A stretch of 64,000 nt of DNA from Sphingobacterium faecale (GCF_016746095.1 NZ_JAERTY010000003.1:434001-498000), one strand, 5' to 3'. Shown: positions 25,377-35,219, counted from the first letter of the stretch. The notes: generated from the letters alone by a model not told the origin. A program made the numbers and translations.

Positions 25377-25675
25377 ATCCACAGCAGGGGTAAAAAAACT
25401 GCACCGACGACAGTGTTTATCAGAAATGAACCGAAAACCAAGCGGAGTTGTGAGTACCCTAGATTACAATAGATATACCTTGCTTTTTTATAAAAGAAAG
25501 AATATAACCATACGCTGAGGAAAAAGCCGAAAGAAACGAAAACCCAATAGAAAAGATCTATCGACATCATACTAAACGCTGTAGTTAATGCTACATTAAC
25601 CGGTAGAATTTGCTTATAGTAGAACCAGTATACCTTCATAATTTGGATTTGCAACTCCAATATAAAGGAATACAT
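25373..25675 (-). CDS. Small membrane protein coupled to an ABC ATPase, 100 aa
   Basis: 100 residues from ATG 25675; an alternative ATG at 25639 gives 88 residues. I do not recognise the family. Two or three hydrophobic segments are visible (about 25-60 as a long pair, and 83-100 at the C-terminus), with a basic loop FYKKARYIYC between them. Its stop overlaps the ATPase start by 4 bp, which argues for joint function, perhaps as a minimal permease or regulator. That role is an inference. It follows the UbiD-like gene by 37 bp. Confidence 0.65.
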   Translation of the reverse strand: MYSFILELQIQIMKVYWFYYKQILPVNVALTTAFSMMSIDLFYWVFVSFGFFLSVWLYSFFYKKARYIYCNLGYSQLRLVFGSFLINTVVGAVFLPLLWI

Positions 25676-25712
25676 TCGGCTTATCCTATTTTTTTAAGAT
25701 TTTTAACACATC

Positions 25713-27551
25713 CTAAATAATACCGTGCAACGATCCGCCTTTAACACCCAATCGATCGATATGGCGTTCCACAGTCTCGTCCTTAATCAAATCAGGTGCA
25801 TGATGCGGCTTACGGCGTGCATCTATAATAACAGGTCCTTCGCAGCCCCAATGCTTATACCTCGTAAAGGATTGGATACCGTAGATATCAAAAGCTGGAT
25901 TGGACTTGGTAAACGTAATCCATACAAAATTATTGACACTCTCTGCTGCAAATCCCGCATCATCGACCAAAACCAACATAGCAATCCCTCCAAAATCGAT
26001 CTCTTTCGCCGCCTCGCACCAAGCTTCCAAAATGCGTTGCTCCTCTTCATAAGAAGTAAATGCTGCTCCATCCAAAACGAGTACCCCCGGTAGCGCCAAC
26101 TTAGCATTACTAAATGGCCTTGGTAGACTCATATTGCCCGGCACCTCTGTCAACAGGGTACGCTTCTTGGTACCTGCTGCGGCAAAAACCACCTTAGATC
26201 CGGCATTCAGACCATCTCCGGAATAATCCAGCGTATCTATTGTGGTGTTGGTATGAAAATGCAGATCGCGCGTTAAATCTATACGCTCGAGCACATGGCT
26301 AAAATAGGCAGGAATATCATGGATATCCAATTGAGGATTATCCTGATCAGCTGTTATAAACAAATATTTAGCAAGACTTAGTTGATTTTTGCCTAAAATC
26401 TGATTAGCAATAGTCAATATCTCCTGTGGCCGATCCACTTCCTGATAGGGCGTATAACTTTCTCGTCCAATAGCAAACAGTAGCGGGTGTACACCTGCCG
26501 GATCTACGGCGTGCACAGCTTTCAACCCTGCTATTTCTTTTGGAATAGCGCTTCCTGTTATTTCATGGATCAAAGCACCAAAACTTGTATCCTCCTGAGG
26601 GGGGCGTCCTACTACAGTGAATGACCAGATGGGGTCTTTTTTATGGTAGACATTATGCACCCGCATTAGCGGGAATGGATGTGTCAAACTATAATATCCG
26701 ATATGATCGCCAAAGGGACCTTCGGGTTTATTCTCATTGGGATATACGGTACCTGTAATAACAAAATCGGCATCAGCAGAAATACAGAAACCTTCGTGAT
26801 CATAGAAATAACGGAATCGGCGATTACCAAGGGCGCCTGCAAAAATCATCTCGGACAGTCCTTCTGGTAAAGGCATCACTGCGGACAGGGGATGTGAGGG
26901 TGGCCCTCCAACGAATATACTGACCTTAAGAGGACGGCCAAGAGCATTTGCTTTTTGTTGATGCACTCCAATGCCACGATGCAGTTGATAATGAAGTCCT
27001 ATTTCTTGATCCTGAATATAGTCATTGCCGGATAGTTGAATGCGATACATACCCAGATTGGCTTTCATAACTCCGGGGTGCTCAACATCCTCCGTGTACA
27101 CTTGTGGCATCGTTACAAAAGCTCCCCCATCCATCGGCCAATTCACAATCTGAGGAAGCTTACTGACACTCGTCTTTCCGTAAAGAATAGGTGCGTTTGA
27201 TTTTTTCTTCCAAGGCAGCGCACCAAGCGCTACTGCGGAAGATCCAATATACTGCAAAGGATTTTTTAGGACAGCAGTGGGATCCATCTTTACATCGACC
27301 AGTTTCTTTATATGAGACAGCGTATCACGGAACATAAACTTAGAACGGTCCATAGTGCCGAACAGATTGGATACCGCCGGAAACTCCGACCCTTTTATAC
27401 GTTCAAACAACAATGCCGGCCCCTCTGCATCAAACACCCGCATATGAATAGCGGCCATCTCCAAGTAAGGATCCACTTCTTCTTTTATCCGTACCAAATG
27501 CCCATGCTGTTCTAAATCAGCTATACAAGCCGCCAAACTAGAGTATCCCAT
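25713..27551 (-). CDS. UbiD family decarboxylase
   Basis: 612 residues, longer than E. coli UbiD (about 500), as in other Bacteroidetes relatives. Family features include the N-terminal LRIKEEVDPYLEMAAI-type segment, the prFMN-site region with IGLHYQLHRGIGVHQQKA and GGPPSHPLSA, and PEGPFGDHIGYYSLTHPFP carrying an acidic active-site residue. The enzyme class decarboxylates aromatic or enoic acids using prenylated FMN made by UbiX. Bacteroidetes make menaquinone rather than ubiquinone, so the substrate may belong to menaquinone synthesis or something else; no UbiX is adjacent. It has its own -7 promoter element and may lead an operon with the small membrane protein, ABC ATPase and pyrC. Confidence 0.9.
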   Translation of the reverse strand: MGYSSLAACIADLEQHGHLVRIKEEVDPYLEMAAIHMRVFDAEGPALLFERIKGSEFPAVSNLFGTMDRSKFMFRDTLSHIKKLVDVKMDPTAVLKNPLQYIGSSAVALGALPWKKKSNAPILYGKTSVSKLPQIVNWPMDGGAFVTMPQVYTEDVEHPGVMKANLGMYRIQLSGNDYIQDQEIGLHYQLHRGIGVHQQKANALGRPLKVSIFVGGPPSHPLSAVMPLPEGLSEMIFAGALGNRRFRYFYDHEGFCISADADFVITGTVYPNENKPEGPFGDHIGYYSLTHPFPLMRVHNVYHKKDPIWSFTVVGRPPQEDTSFGALIHEITGSAIPKEIAGLKAVHAVDPAGVHPLLFAIGRESYTPYQEVDRPQEILTIANQILGKNQLSLAKYLFITADQDNPQLDIHDIPAYFSHVLERIDLTRDLHFHTNTTIDTLDYSGDGLNAGSKVVFAAAGTKKRTLLTEVPGNMSLPRPFSNAKLALPGVLVLDGAAFTSYEEEQRILEAWCEAAKEIDFGGIAMLVLVDDAGFAAESVNNFVWITFTKSNPAFDIYGIQSFTRYKHWGCEGPVIIDARRKPHHAPDLIKDETVERHIDRLGVKGGSLHGII

Positions 27552-27571
27552 ATCTTTGATTAAGTGAGCAA

Positions 27572-27579
27572 CAAAAATA
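27572..27579 (-). promoter_or_regulatory. -7 element of the UbiD-like gene
   Basis: Minus strand TATTTTTG matches TAnnTTTG, with TTTT at the -33 position 19 bp away. The predicted leader is about 16 nt. Confidence 0.5.
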
Positions 27580-27625
27580 GCAGAATATTTCAGCTAAAAA
27601 AAGTCTTATAAGTTCTGGCAAATAT

Positions 27626-28480
27626 CTACTCAATAGGCGAAACTGTAAAGTCAACCTGCTCTCTCCACACCGAATTGTCAGTCTCCTGGGCTCCCATAAT
27701 TCCTAACAAATAGTCATTATACACTTCGACTTCTATTCCATACAAAATTTTATTGAGCCATATAGACAATGTTCTACTAGGCAGCGAAAAAACATTGTAT
27801 TTGATATGCTTACCAAATTTTTTGATATTCCAATGTATTAATTCATTAACACTCATCAGTCTTTCTCCGCCGAACTCTATTCGTTGGTTGATAAAAGTAG
27901 ACTGCCAATCTACTTTTTTAATAAAAGCGAAAAGATCGGACAATATAATAGGCTTAAATTTTATACGCGCCAGACGATGGCATATATATATCGATTTGTT
28001 CTGGAGAACTTCGTTCATTAGCCCCTCAAAAGAGCTCCCTGGCCCTACAGCCAAATCCTTAAGTAGTATGGTATAGTTTACGCCTACCTCAATAAAAAGA
28101 GATTCCACAGCATCTAAGTATGACTTGTCATAGGTTCTACCCACATAAATAATACGATTACAGCCATTTCTCTTCGAAAGACAAATAAAATTACGTAGCG
28201 ATACCAATTCATATTGTACCCCCAGTTTATCCTTTTGATTAGGGATTTGGGCAAAATACACCGATAAATCTAAATCTTCGATATGAAAATCTTCAAATGC
28301 TTTTCCTTTCTTTATCAAATCAATCGAAAACAACGATGCATTAACATCGCCATCCATTTTTCCTTTTAAAAGATTGACATCTCTTACGATACCAAAAACC
28401 TTATAGCCATTGCCAGGCATGTTAGCAAGCCCAGCACGGCCAAGATAAGAATTCAATCCACATAGCAGTAAATTCGTCAT
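27626..28480 (-). CDS. NAD(P)-binding Rossmann-fold protein (NmrA/epimerase-like)
   Basis: 284 residues. The N-terminus MTNLLLCGLNSYLGRAGL resembles the beta-alpha-beta nucleotide-binding turn, but the usual GxxGxxG is degenerate (GLNSYLG). Later features, RIIYVGRTYDKSYLDAVESLFIEVG and YTILLKDLAVGPGSSFEGLM, fit atypical SDR or NmrA-like proteins. No YxxxK catalytic pair is obvious. The protein could be a regulator-like or non-catalytic member. It is a single gene divergent from the photolyase-like gene. In the 244 bp between the two starts I see no clear promoter for it. Confidence 0.7.
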   Translation of the reverse strand: MTNLLLCGLNSYLGRAGLANMPGNGYKVFGIVRDVNLLKGKMDGDVNASLFSIDLIKKGKAFEDFHIEDLDLSVYFAQIPNQKDKLGVQYELVSLRNFICLSKRNGCNRIIYVGRTYDKSYLDAVESLFIEVGVNYTILLKDLAVGPGSSFEGLMNEVLQNKSIYICHRLARIKFKPIILSDLFAFIKKVDWQSTFINQRIEFGGERLMSVNELIHWNIKKFGKHIKYNVFSLPSRTLSIWLNKILYGIEVEVYNDYLLGIMGAQETDNSVWREQVDFTVSPIE

Positions 28481-28724
28481 GCTATTCTACACTTACATAT
28501 TACATTCATTACAAATAAGCTTACTTTCTCAAATTTTGTTTTAGCAAAAATAAAAGACTCCATTGATTCTGCCCGTTAAAAAAAGCTAAATGAATCCTTT
28601 TGACACCACAAGACTTCACTTTGTTTAAATATTGTAAATATTCACGCTTGACCATCCGACAATCCTTTAAATGTAATATCTTTACAGAACTTGAATTTAA
28701 TCTAAATAAGTACGTGGTAGGTAA

Positions 28725-29912
28725 ATGAGCAAAAAGGTTATTTTAGTTTGGTTTAGGAATGATCTTCGTACCCATGATAACGAGGTATTGCAAAGTGCTA
28801 TTCAGAAGGCAGATTTTATTATTCCAGTTTATATTTTCGACCCCCGTTATTACCAAGAGAATAAATTTGGTTTTAAGAATACCGGAGAATTCCGGTCAGA
28901 TTACATCGCACAAACGGTATTTTCTCTAAAGGATAAATTGCAATCTCTCGGCGGAGATTTGTTGACCTATGAAGGTTATCCCGAGCAGATCATCCCACAA
29001 CTCGTTCAAAAATATGACGCAGACGAGGTCTATCATCATCGCGAAGTCGCAAAGCGGGAAACGGATATTTCAGAACTTGTAGAAGAGGAACTCTGGAAAG
29101 TAAAAAGAAATTTACGCCATTTTATTGGACACACCTTGTATCATAAGGAAGATTTGCCTTTTCCAATTCGGGACATTCCTAATGATTTCAATACTTTTCG
29201 CAAAAAAGTCGCTAAAGAAAGCTTTGTTCGTGGATGTATAGAAGAGATACAAGCGGTTAATATCCCTCCTCATCTCGAAAAGACGGCTTTCCCTTTTGAT
29301 TTGGATTTTTCTCGATCAAAAAGCGATTTTGGCGAAAATGCGGCAAATGCTATTTTAAAAAAACTAGTCAAGGAGACAGAGGTGAATATGGAAAGCTATA
29401 CGGAACTATCACCCTTTCTCGCTCTGGGCGTACTTTCTCCGGCCTATACTTTTCACTTTCTCACAGAAAACATCAACCCTAAGAATAAAAAAGGGATCAA
29501 TCTCTTTTTAGAAAATCTGATGTTAAGGGATTATTTTCGGTTTATGCTGAAAAAATATCCAAACTGCTACTTTATAAGCAAGAGAGAGAGCCCAGAACAC
29601 ACCGCATTGGCGACATGGACTAGCGGAGGCACATCGAATAGTGTAGTGAACAAACTAATCCTCCAACTCAACTCTACAGGAAGGCTTACTCGGAAAGAAA
29701 GGGAGATCGTAGCTATGCACCTCGTCTACGAACTTAATGAGGACTGGTTGGCAGGTGCGGCTTGGTTCGAGCAGCAATTGGTCGACTATGCACCAGCAAC
29801 AATTTATGGTTTTTGGGCACATATCGCCGAACAGGGAACGAGTATCAAAAACAATAAAAATATAGCAGATTGGGAGAAAGTAAAAGCGGAGTTTTCGAAA
29901 GATATCGTTTAA
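28725..29912 (+). CDS. Divergent DASH-type photolyase/cryptochrome homologue
   Basis: 395 residues, shorter than typical Cry-DASH (430 or more). The N-terminal photolyase domain is clear: LVWFRNDLRTHDNEVL (8-23), VYIFDPRYY, and FNTFRKKV, characteristic of the DASH group. The FAD domain begins well (YTELSPFLALGVLSP, LMLRDYFRFMLKKY) but then deviates. The WxxGxTGxPxVDAxMR motif is replaced by WTSGGTSNSVVNKLI (298-312), NRxRQNVASFL by TRKEREIVAMHL (322-333), and NWGNWNYxAG by IYGFWAHIAE (360-369). FAD binding and DNA repair are therefore uncertain. It is transcribed alone, upstream of sucA. Confidence 0.8.
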   Translation: MSKKVILVWFRNDLRTHDNEVLQSAIQKADFIIPVYIFDPRYYQENKFGFKNTGEFRSDYIAQTVFSLKDKLQSLGGDLLTYEGYPEQIIPQLVQKYDADEVYHHREVAKRETDISELVEEELWKVKRNLRHFIGHTLYHKEDLPFPIRDIPNDFNTFRKKVAKESFVRGCIEEIQAVNIPPHLEKTAFPFDLDFSRSKSDFGENAANAILKKLVKETEVNMESYTELSPFLALGVLSPAYTFHFLTENINPKNKKGINLFLENLMLRDYFRFMLKKYPNCYFISKRESPEHTALATWTSGGTSNSVVNKLILQLNSTGRLTRKEREIVAMHLVYELNEDWLAGAAWFEQQLVDYAPATIYGFWAHIAEQGTSIKNNKNIADWEKVKAEFSKDIV

Positions 29913-30026
29913 CGTTAAAACATGTGCTATTTATTCAAGTTTGCCATTTAAATTTATGGCTACCGAAATGACACTATTTAAGTACAAAAACTTCAATTTC
30001 AGTACTCGAAACTCCTATTTAATTCC

Positions 30027-30034
30027 TAAATTTG
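30027..30034 (+). promoter_or_regulatory. -7 element of sucA
   Basis: TAAATTTG matches TAnnTTTG. The predicted start is about 30039, 26 nt before the sucA ATG. No good -33 element. Confidence 0.5.
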
Positions 30035-30064
30035 GCAAATTCTTTAGACTTATATCAAAAGTAA

Positions 30065-32803
30065 ATGGATAAATTGACATATTTGAGTAACGCCGACTCG
30101 AGCTATATCGACGGGTTATATCAAGCGTACAGGCAAGATCCGAATTCGGTAGATTTTGGATGGCAAAAATTTTTTGAAGGTTTTGAGTTTGGTCAAGGCG
30201 CTGAAGCAGTCAGCATTGACACCGAAAATGTTTCAGAGCATGCTCTGAAGGAAATCAACGTGTTAAACATGATTCACGGCTATAGAGACCGCGGGCACCT
30301 GTTTACGCACACCAACCCCGTCCGTGAGCGCAGGAAGTACTACCCAGGCAAAGAACTGGAAACTTTTGGCTTATCGGAAGCAGACATGGATACTGTATTC
30401 AATGCAGGTATTGAAGTCGGCTTGGGCCCTGCCAAATTGCGCGATATCCGTCAACTTATCGAAGATACTTATTGCCGTTCTATTGGGGCTGAGTTTAAAT
30501 ATATACGTAATCCTGAAAAAATCAAATGGTTGCAGGGTCGTATGGAAGCTGACCGTAACACCCCTAGCTACTCTGCCGAGCAGAAGAAACGTATTCTGCA
30601 AAAGCTAAACAGAGCGGTTGTGTTCGAGAGTTTTCTAGGCACCAAATTCTTGGGCCAAAAGAGATTTTCTCTGGAAGGTGCTGAAAGTTTGATCCCTGCC
30701 TTGGACTCCGTTATGGAGAAAGGTGCTGACTTGGGTCTTCAAGAATTTATGATTGGTATGGCGCACCGCGGTCGGCTAAATGTATTGGCCAATATCATGG
30801 GTAAGCCTTACAAAACCATCTTATCTGAATTTGAAGGTAAGATGTATAAAGAAGAAGATCCTGAATTAAAATTTGGCGGTGACGTTAAATATCACCTAGG
30901 TTACTCTTCGGATATCACCACTGATAAGGGAAAACATATCCACCTATCATTAGCGCCTAACCCTTCTCACTTAGAGACGGTGGATCCTATTGTTGAAGGA
31001 ATGGTTCGTTCTAAAATTGACATGAAATATGATGGAGATTCTTCTAAGATCGCTCCTATCCTGATTCATGGTGATGCTGCCATTGCGGGACAAGGGGTAG
31101 TCTACGAAGTTACACAGATGTCTAAATTAGACGGCTACAAAACCGGTGGTACTATCCATATTGTAATCAATAACCAAGTAGGTTTTACCACCAACTATAA
31201 AGATGCTCGTTCGGGTACATATTGTACAGATGTTGCCAAAATAACATCTTCACCTGTATTCCATGTTAATGGAGATGATGCCGAAGCCGTAGTATATGCG
31301 ATCAATCTCGCGGTAGAATATCGTCAAAAATATAAAACCGATGTTTTCATCGATTTATTGTGTTACCGCCGTTATGGCCATAATGAAGCTGATGAGCCTA
31401 AGTTTACACAGCCTCTTCTGTACAAGCTTATCGAAAAACATGCTAACCCAAAAGAGGTTTATGCGAAAAAACTCATCGATGAGGGTTCTATAGATACTTC
31501 GTATGCCAAAGAAGTCGAAAAAGAATTCAAAGACTACTTACAGAGTCAATTGGATGCTTCTAAAGCCGTAGAGAACCTAGAAGAAGAAGTTCCAATGTTT
31601 GGTGGTGCTTGGAAAGGTTTACGCCCAGCAAAAAGAGCGGACATCTTCCAAACAACAGAGACCAAAGTCAGTGATACGGTTTTTAAAGAACTGGCTATAC
31701 AGATTACATCGTTACCAAAAGACAAGAAATTCTTCCGCAAGATCTCTAAGCTTTTTGAGGACCGTGCGGCCATGATCGGCAAGGATGCTTACGATTGGGC
31801 AATGGGTGAGCTGATGGCCTATGCAACACTATTGAATGATGGTAAGCGTGTTCGTATTTCCGGACAGGATGTACAACGTGGTACATTCTCGCATCGCCAT
31901 GCGGTATTAACTTTAGAGGATTCTGAAGAGAAATACGTACCATTGGCTAATGTTAAAGGCGGCGACAAATTCAGCATTTACAACTCCTTGCTTTCGGAGT
32001 ATGGGGTATTAGGTTTTGAATATGGCTATGCCTCGGCCAACCCGCAGGCACTGACTGTTTGGGAAGCGCAATTTGGAGATTTTTACAATGGTGCACAGAT
32101 TATCGTTGACCAGTACTTAAGTAGTGCAGAAACAAAATGGAAACGTTCTAATGGATTGGTCATGATGTTGCCACACGGTATGGAAGGCCAAGGTCCAGAA
32201 CACTCTTCAGGTCGTATTGAACGTTTCTTAGAATTATGTGCCAACGATAATATGATTATCGCGAACTGTACAACACCGGCAAACTATTTCCATTTGTTGC
32301 GTCGCCAATTGGTACGTGACTTCCGTAAACCATTGATTGTATTTACGCCAAAAAGTTTACTCCGCCACCCTAAAGTGGTTTCAAAGCAGGCTGACTTTAC
32401 GAAAGTCAATTTCCAAGAGGTGATAGATGATACTGCTGTAAAAGCAGCTTCCGTTAAGCGCGTGTTATTCTGTTCAGGAAAGATCTATTACGACTTATTG
32501 GAAAAACAACAAGCAGATAAACGTAAAGATGTTGCTATCGTGCGTATTGAGCAATTGTATCCAGCGCCAGTTGAACAACTACAGGCTATCCATAAGAAAT
32601 ACAATAAAGCTTCTGAATTCATCTGGGTTCAGGAAGAAAACGAAAATATGGGCGCTTGGCCTTACTACTGCCGTACATTCCGCAAATCCGATATCGAATT
32701 TACGGATGTTATTTCTAGAAAAGAAAGTGGTAGCCCAGCAACTGGTTATATGAAACAGCATATCGCTCAACAAGAAACAATCATTAATAAAGCATTCGAA
32801 TAA
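30065..32803 (+). CDS. sucA: 2-oxoglutarate dehydrogenase E1 component
   Basis: 912 residues, the normal length. The N-terminal LSNADSSYIDGLYQAYRQDP is the E1o-specific peripheral segment. The thiamin diphosphate region shows GMAHRGRLNVLANIMGK, HGDAAIAGQGVVYE and NNQVGFTTN, and the C-terminal transketolase-like domain shows GQGPEHSSGRIERFLELC. E1 decarboxylates 2-oxoglutarate and reductively succinylates the lipoyl group of E2 in the TCA cycle. It is followed after 66 bp by sucB, with a 12-bp hairpin in the gap. Confidence 0.97.
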   Translation: MDKLTYLSNADSSYIDGLYQAYRQDPNSVDFGWQKFFEGFEFGQGAEAVSIDTENVSEHALKEINVLNMIHGYRDRGHLFTHTNPVRERRKYYPGKELETFGLSEADMDTVFNAGIEVGLGPAKLRDIRQLIEDTYCRSIGAEFKYIRNPEKIKWLQGRMEADRNTPSYSAEQKKRILQKLNRAVVFESFLGTKFLGQKRFSLEGAESLIPALDSVMEKGADLGLQEFMIGMAHRGRLNVLANIMGKPYKTILSEFEGKMYKEEDPELKFGGDVKYHLGYSSDITTDKGKHIHLSLAPNPSHLETVDPIVEGMVRSKIDMKYDGDSSKIAPILIHGDAAIAGQGVVYEVTQMSKLDGYKTGGTIHIVINNQVGFTTNYKDARSGTYCTDVAKITSSPVFHVNGDDAEAVVYAINLAVEYRQKYKTDVFIDLLCYRRYGHNEADEPKFTQPLLYKLIEKHANPKEVYAKKLIDEGSIDTSYAKEVEKEFKDYLQSQLDASKAVENLEEEVPMFGGAWKGLRPAKRADIFQTTETKVSDTVFKELAIQITSLPKDKKFFRKISKLFEDRAAMIGKDAYDWAMGELMAYATLLNDGKRVRISGQDVQRGTFSHRHAVLTLEDSEEKYVPLANVKGGDKFSIYNSLLSEYGVLGFEYGYASANPQALTVWEAQFGDFYNGAQIIVDQYLSSAETKWKRSNGLVMMLPHGMEGQGPEHSSGRIERFLELCANDNMIIANCTTPANYFHLLRRQLVRDFRKPLIVFTPKSLLRHPKVVSKQADFTKVNFQEVIDDTAVKAASVKRVLFCSGKIYYDLLEKQQADKRKDVAIVRIEQLYPAPVEQLQAIHKKYNKASEFIWVQEENENMGAWPYYCRTFRKSDIEFTDVISRKESGSPATGYMKQHIAQQETIINKAFE

Positions 32804-32819
32804 ACATTTATAGAAGCCA

Positions 32820-32849
32820 AACGTTGTATATTATACGATATACAACGTT
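32820..32849 (+). repeat. Perfect hairpin between sucA and sucB
   Basis: AACGTTGTATAT (32820-32831) pairs perfectly with ATATACAACGTT (32838-32849) around a 6-nt loop. It is followed by GGTTTT, not a long T run, so it is more likely a partial attenuator or an mRNA processing/stability element than a full terminator. Confidence 0.75.
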
Positions 32850-32869
32850 GGTTTTAAATAAGAACACAT

Positions 32870-34096
32870 ATGAGCTTAGAAATCAAAGTCCCTACGGTTG
32901 GTGAATCAATTACCGAAGTAACCTTAGCCCAATGGCTAAAAGAAGATGGCGACTACGTCGAAATGGACGAAAACATTGCCGAACTGGAATCAGACAAAGC
33001 TACATTTGAGCTCCCAGCAGAAAAAGCTGGTATCCTGCGTATTATCGCTCAAGAAGGCGATACGTTAGAAATCGGAGCTGTAGTATGTACAATTGAAGAT
33101 GGCGATGCTCCTACTGGAGATAAAAAAGCGGAAGCTCCTGCTGCAACAACAACAGCTGCATCTCCATCGACAGAAGCATCTGAAAATCCGGATTCTTATG
33201 CTGCCGGAACAGCATCTCCTGCAGCGGCGAAAATTTTGAGAGAAAAAGGAATTGATCCTTCAACTATAAAAGGTACAGGCAAAGACGGCCGTATCACCAA
33301 GGAAGACGCAGAAAAAGCACAAGCAAAACCTGCAGCTCCTAAGGCTGAATCTAAGCCAGCCGCTACACCTGCAGCAGCTCCTACTATCGCTGGCGCACGC
33401 AACGAACGCCGCGAAAAAATGAGCTCTCTGCGCAAAACTATCGCTAGACGTTTGGTATCTGTAAAAAATGAAACAGCTATGTTAACTACATTCAATGAAG
33501 TGAACATGCAACCGATCATGGATTTGAGAGCTAAATACAAAGACATGTTTAAAGAGAAACATGGTGTAGGTCTAGGTTTCATGTCTTTCTTTACTAAAGC
33601 GGTAACTACTGCATTAAAAGAATGGCCTGCAGTCAATGCTCGTATTGAAGAAAACGAAATTGTATACTCTGATTTTGCAGATATCTCTATCGCTGTTTCC
33701 GCTCCAAAAGGATTAGTGGTACCAGTTATCAGAAATGCAGAATCTATGTCACTGTACCAAGTAGAAAAAGAGGTGATCAATTTGGCAACTAAAGCGAGAG
33801 ATGGTAAATTGACCATTGAAGAAATGACAGGTGGTACATTTACGATCACTAACGGTGGGGTATTCGGCTCTATGATGTCGACTCCTATCATCAATGCACC
33901 ACAATCTGCGATACTGGGGATGCACAATATTGTGCAACGTCCGATTGCTGAGAATGGTCAAGTCGTCATCCGTCCTATGATGTACGTAGCTCTTTCTTAT
34001 GATCACCGTATCATCGATGGACGAGAGTCTGTGAGTTTCTTAGTTCGTGTAAAACAATTGTTAGAAGATCCTGCACGTTTATTATTAGAGGTGTAA
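32870..34096 (+). CDS. sucB: Dihydrolipoyl succinyltransferase, E2 of 2-oxoglutarate dehydrogenase
   Basis: 408 residues. The lipoyl domain (1-75) carries the modified lysine K43 in [13 protein letters not shown]. An Ala/Pro/Thr-rich linker follows, then the peripheral subunit-binding domain (about 120-155, [15 protein letters not shown] and [11 protein letters not shown]). The catalytic domain ends with [16 protein letters not shown], holding the active-site His and Asp. It transfers the succinyl group to CoA. It lies downstream of sucA; E3 (lipoamide dehydrogenase) is not in the window. Confidence 0.96.
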   Translation: MSLEIKVPTVGESITEVTLAQWLKEDGDYVEMDENIAELESDKATFELPAEKAGILRIIAQEGDTLEIGAVVCTIEDGDAPTGDKKAEAPAATTTAASPSTEASENPDSYAAGTASPAAAKILREKGIDPSTIKGTGKDGRITKEDAEKAQAKPAAPKAESKPAATPAAAPTIAGARNERREKMSSLRKTIARRLVSVKNETAMLTTFNEVNMQPIMDLRAKYKDMFKEKHGVGLGFMSFFTKAVTTALKEWPAVNARIEENEIVYSDFADISIAVSAPKGLVVPVIRNAESMSLYQVEKEVINLATKARDGKLTIEEMTGGTFTITNGGVFGSMMSTPIINAPQSAILGMHNIVQRPIAENGQVVIRPMMYVALSYDHRIIDGRESVSFLVRVKQLLEDPARLLLEV

Positions 34097-34117
34097 TCTT
34101 TTAAGAAAGTAAATAGA

Positions 34118-34153
34118 AAAAGGTCGTTCAGTACACGGACGGCCTTTTCTTTT
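34118..34153 (+). terminator. Rho-independent terminator of sucAB
   Basis: A 12-bp stem with two G-U pairs (AAAAGGTCGTTC with GGACGGCCTTTT), 7-nt loop, then TTTTCTTTT. It lies 21 bp beyond the sucB stop. Confidence 0.88.
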
Positions 34154-34168
34154 AAAAATAAAGTTGAT

Positions 34169-35197
34169 ATGCCAATTAATAAATTCAACCATCTTTCTTT
34201 TACACTCTTTTTTTTCATTCTGCTAAACGTTTCTTTCCTCAAAGCACAAGAAGTTGGCTATAAGCTTGATTTCTTTGGCTATGCAGATAACAGAGAGTAT
34301 GGGTCCTCTTATACACAAGATAAAACTATCTTTGGGACTTCGATAGCTCCCCAAATGTACTTCAAACTTAATGAAAACCATGTCTTATATGGCGGTATAC
34401 ACTATAATCAAGACTTTGGAAGCCACCCTGAGGATAAACGGTTATTCACCCCTATAACCTACTACAACTACACTTCCTCCAACATCGATTTTGCGATTGG
34501 TTTTATTCCCAGATATGAGCGCCTTAAGGATATTCCACGAGTGGTCTTAGCGGACACTTTTATGTATGACCGTCCCAACATAGAGGGTATGTATTTTCAA
34601 TATATAAAAGGGAGCTTTGAGCAACGTGTTTTTATAGACTGGCTCAGTAAACAAAGTGATAAGCGTCGCGAACAATTTGCTGCTGGGATATCGGGAGTTT
34701 TCCGTCAGGGTCTATTTTATGTAAATCATGCGGGCTTACTCTATCATAACGCGCTCACTAGCAATGATGCTATAGACGAACACGTACAGGACAATGCTGT
34801 TGTAACCGCTAAAATAGGCTTAGATATCAGTGAAAAAACTTTCTTTGATTCGCTTACTGTAGATGCCGGTGCGGTAGTTGGATTTGATCGTATCCGCTCC
34901 AAATACGAAATGCGAATTACTAAAGGTTTTATTACAACCCAACATATAGGTTATAAAAGATTCGATGCTACCAATACGTTATATCTTGGTCAGACGCAAT
35001 ACCTTCCTAACGGAGACCCTTTCTATCGTCGCGGTCAATATGACCGTCTAGATCTTGGCTGGACCCCATTCAAAAGTCGCGCTATAGAAGCAAAACTTGT
35101 TTTGTCTTTCCATTTCACTAGAGATCGGGTGGATAATCAGCAGGCATTCACGCTGCGCTACAAATTTGATCAATCACTGTGGCGTAAACATAAGTAG
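34169..35197 (+). CDS. Exported beta-barrel-like outer membrane protein, hypothetical
   Basis: 342 residues. A signal peptide with hydrophobic core (FTLFFFILLNVSFL) ends at KAQ, about residue 26. The mature part has alternating aromatic and hydrophobic strands typical of an outer membrane barrel, such as HVLYGGIHYNQDFG and IDFAIGFIPRYERL, and it ends with FTLRYKFDQSLWRKHK. No named family is recognised; a porin or phosphate-selective porin-like fold is only a guess. The ATG lies just after the sucAB terminator. Confidence 0.75.
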   Translation: MPINKFNHLSFTLFFFILLNVSFLKAQEVGYKLDFFGYADNREYGSSYTQDKTIFGTSIAPQMYFKLNENHVLYGGIHYNQDFGSHPEDKRLFTPITYYNYTSSNIDFAIGFIPRYERLKDIPRVVLADTFMYDRPNIEGMYFQYIKGSFEQRVFIDWLSKQSDKRREQFAAGISGVFRQGLFYVNHAGLLYHNALTSNDAIDEHVQDNAVVTAKIGLDISEKTFFDSLTVDAGAVVGFDRIRSKYEMRITKGFITTQHIGYKRFDATNTLYLGQTQYLPNGDPFYRRGQYDRLDLGWTPFKSRAIEAKLVLSFHFTRDRVDNQQAFTLRYKFDQSLWRKHK

Positions 35198-35219
35198 TAA
35201 ATATCCAATCTTACGGCAT

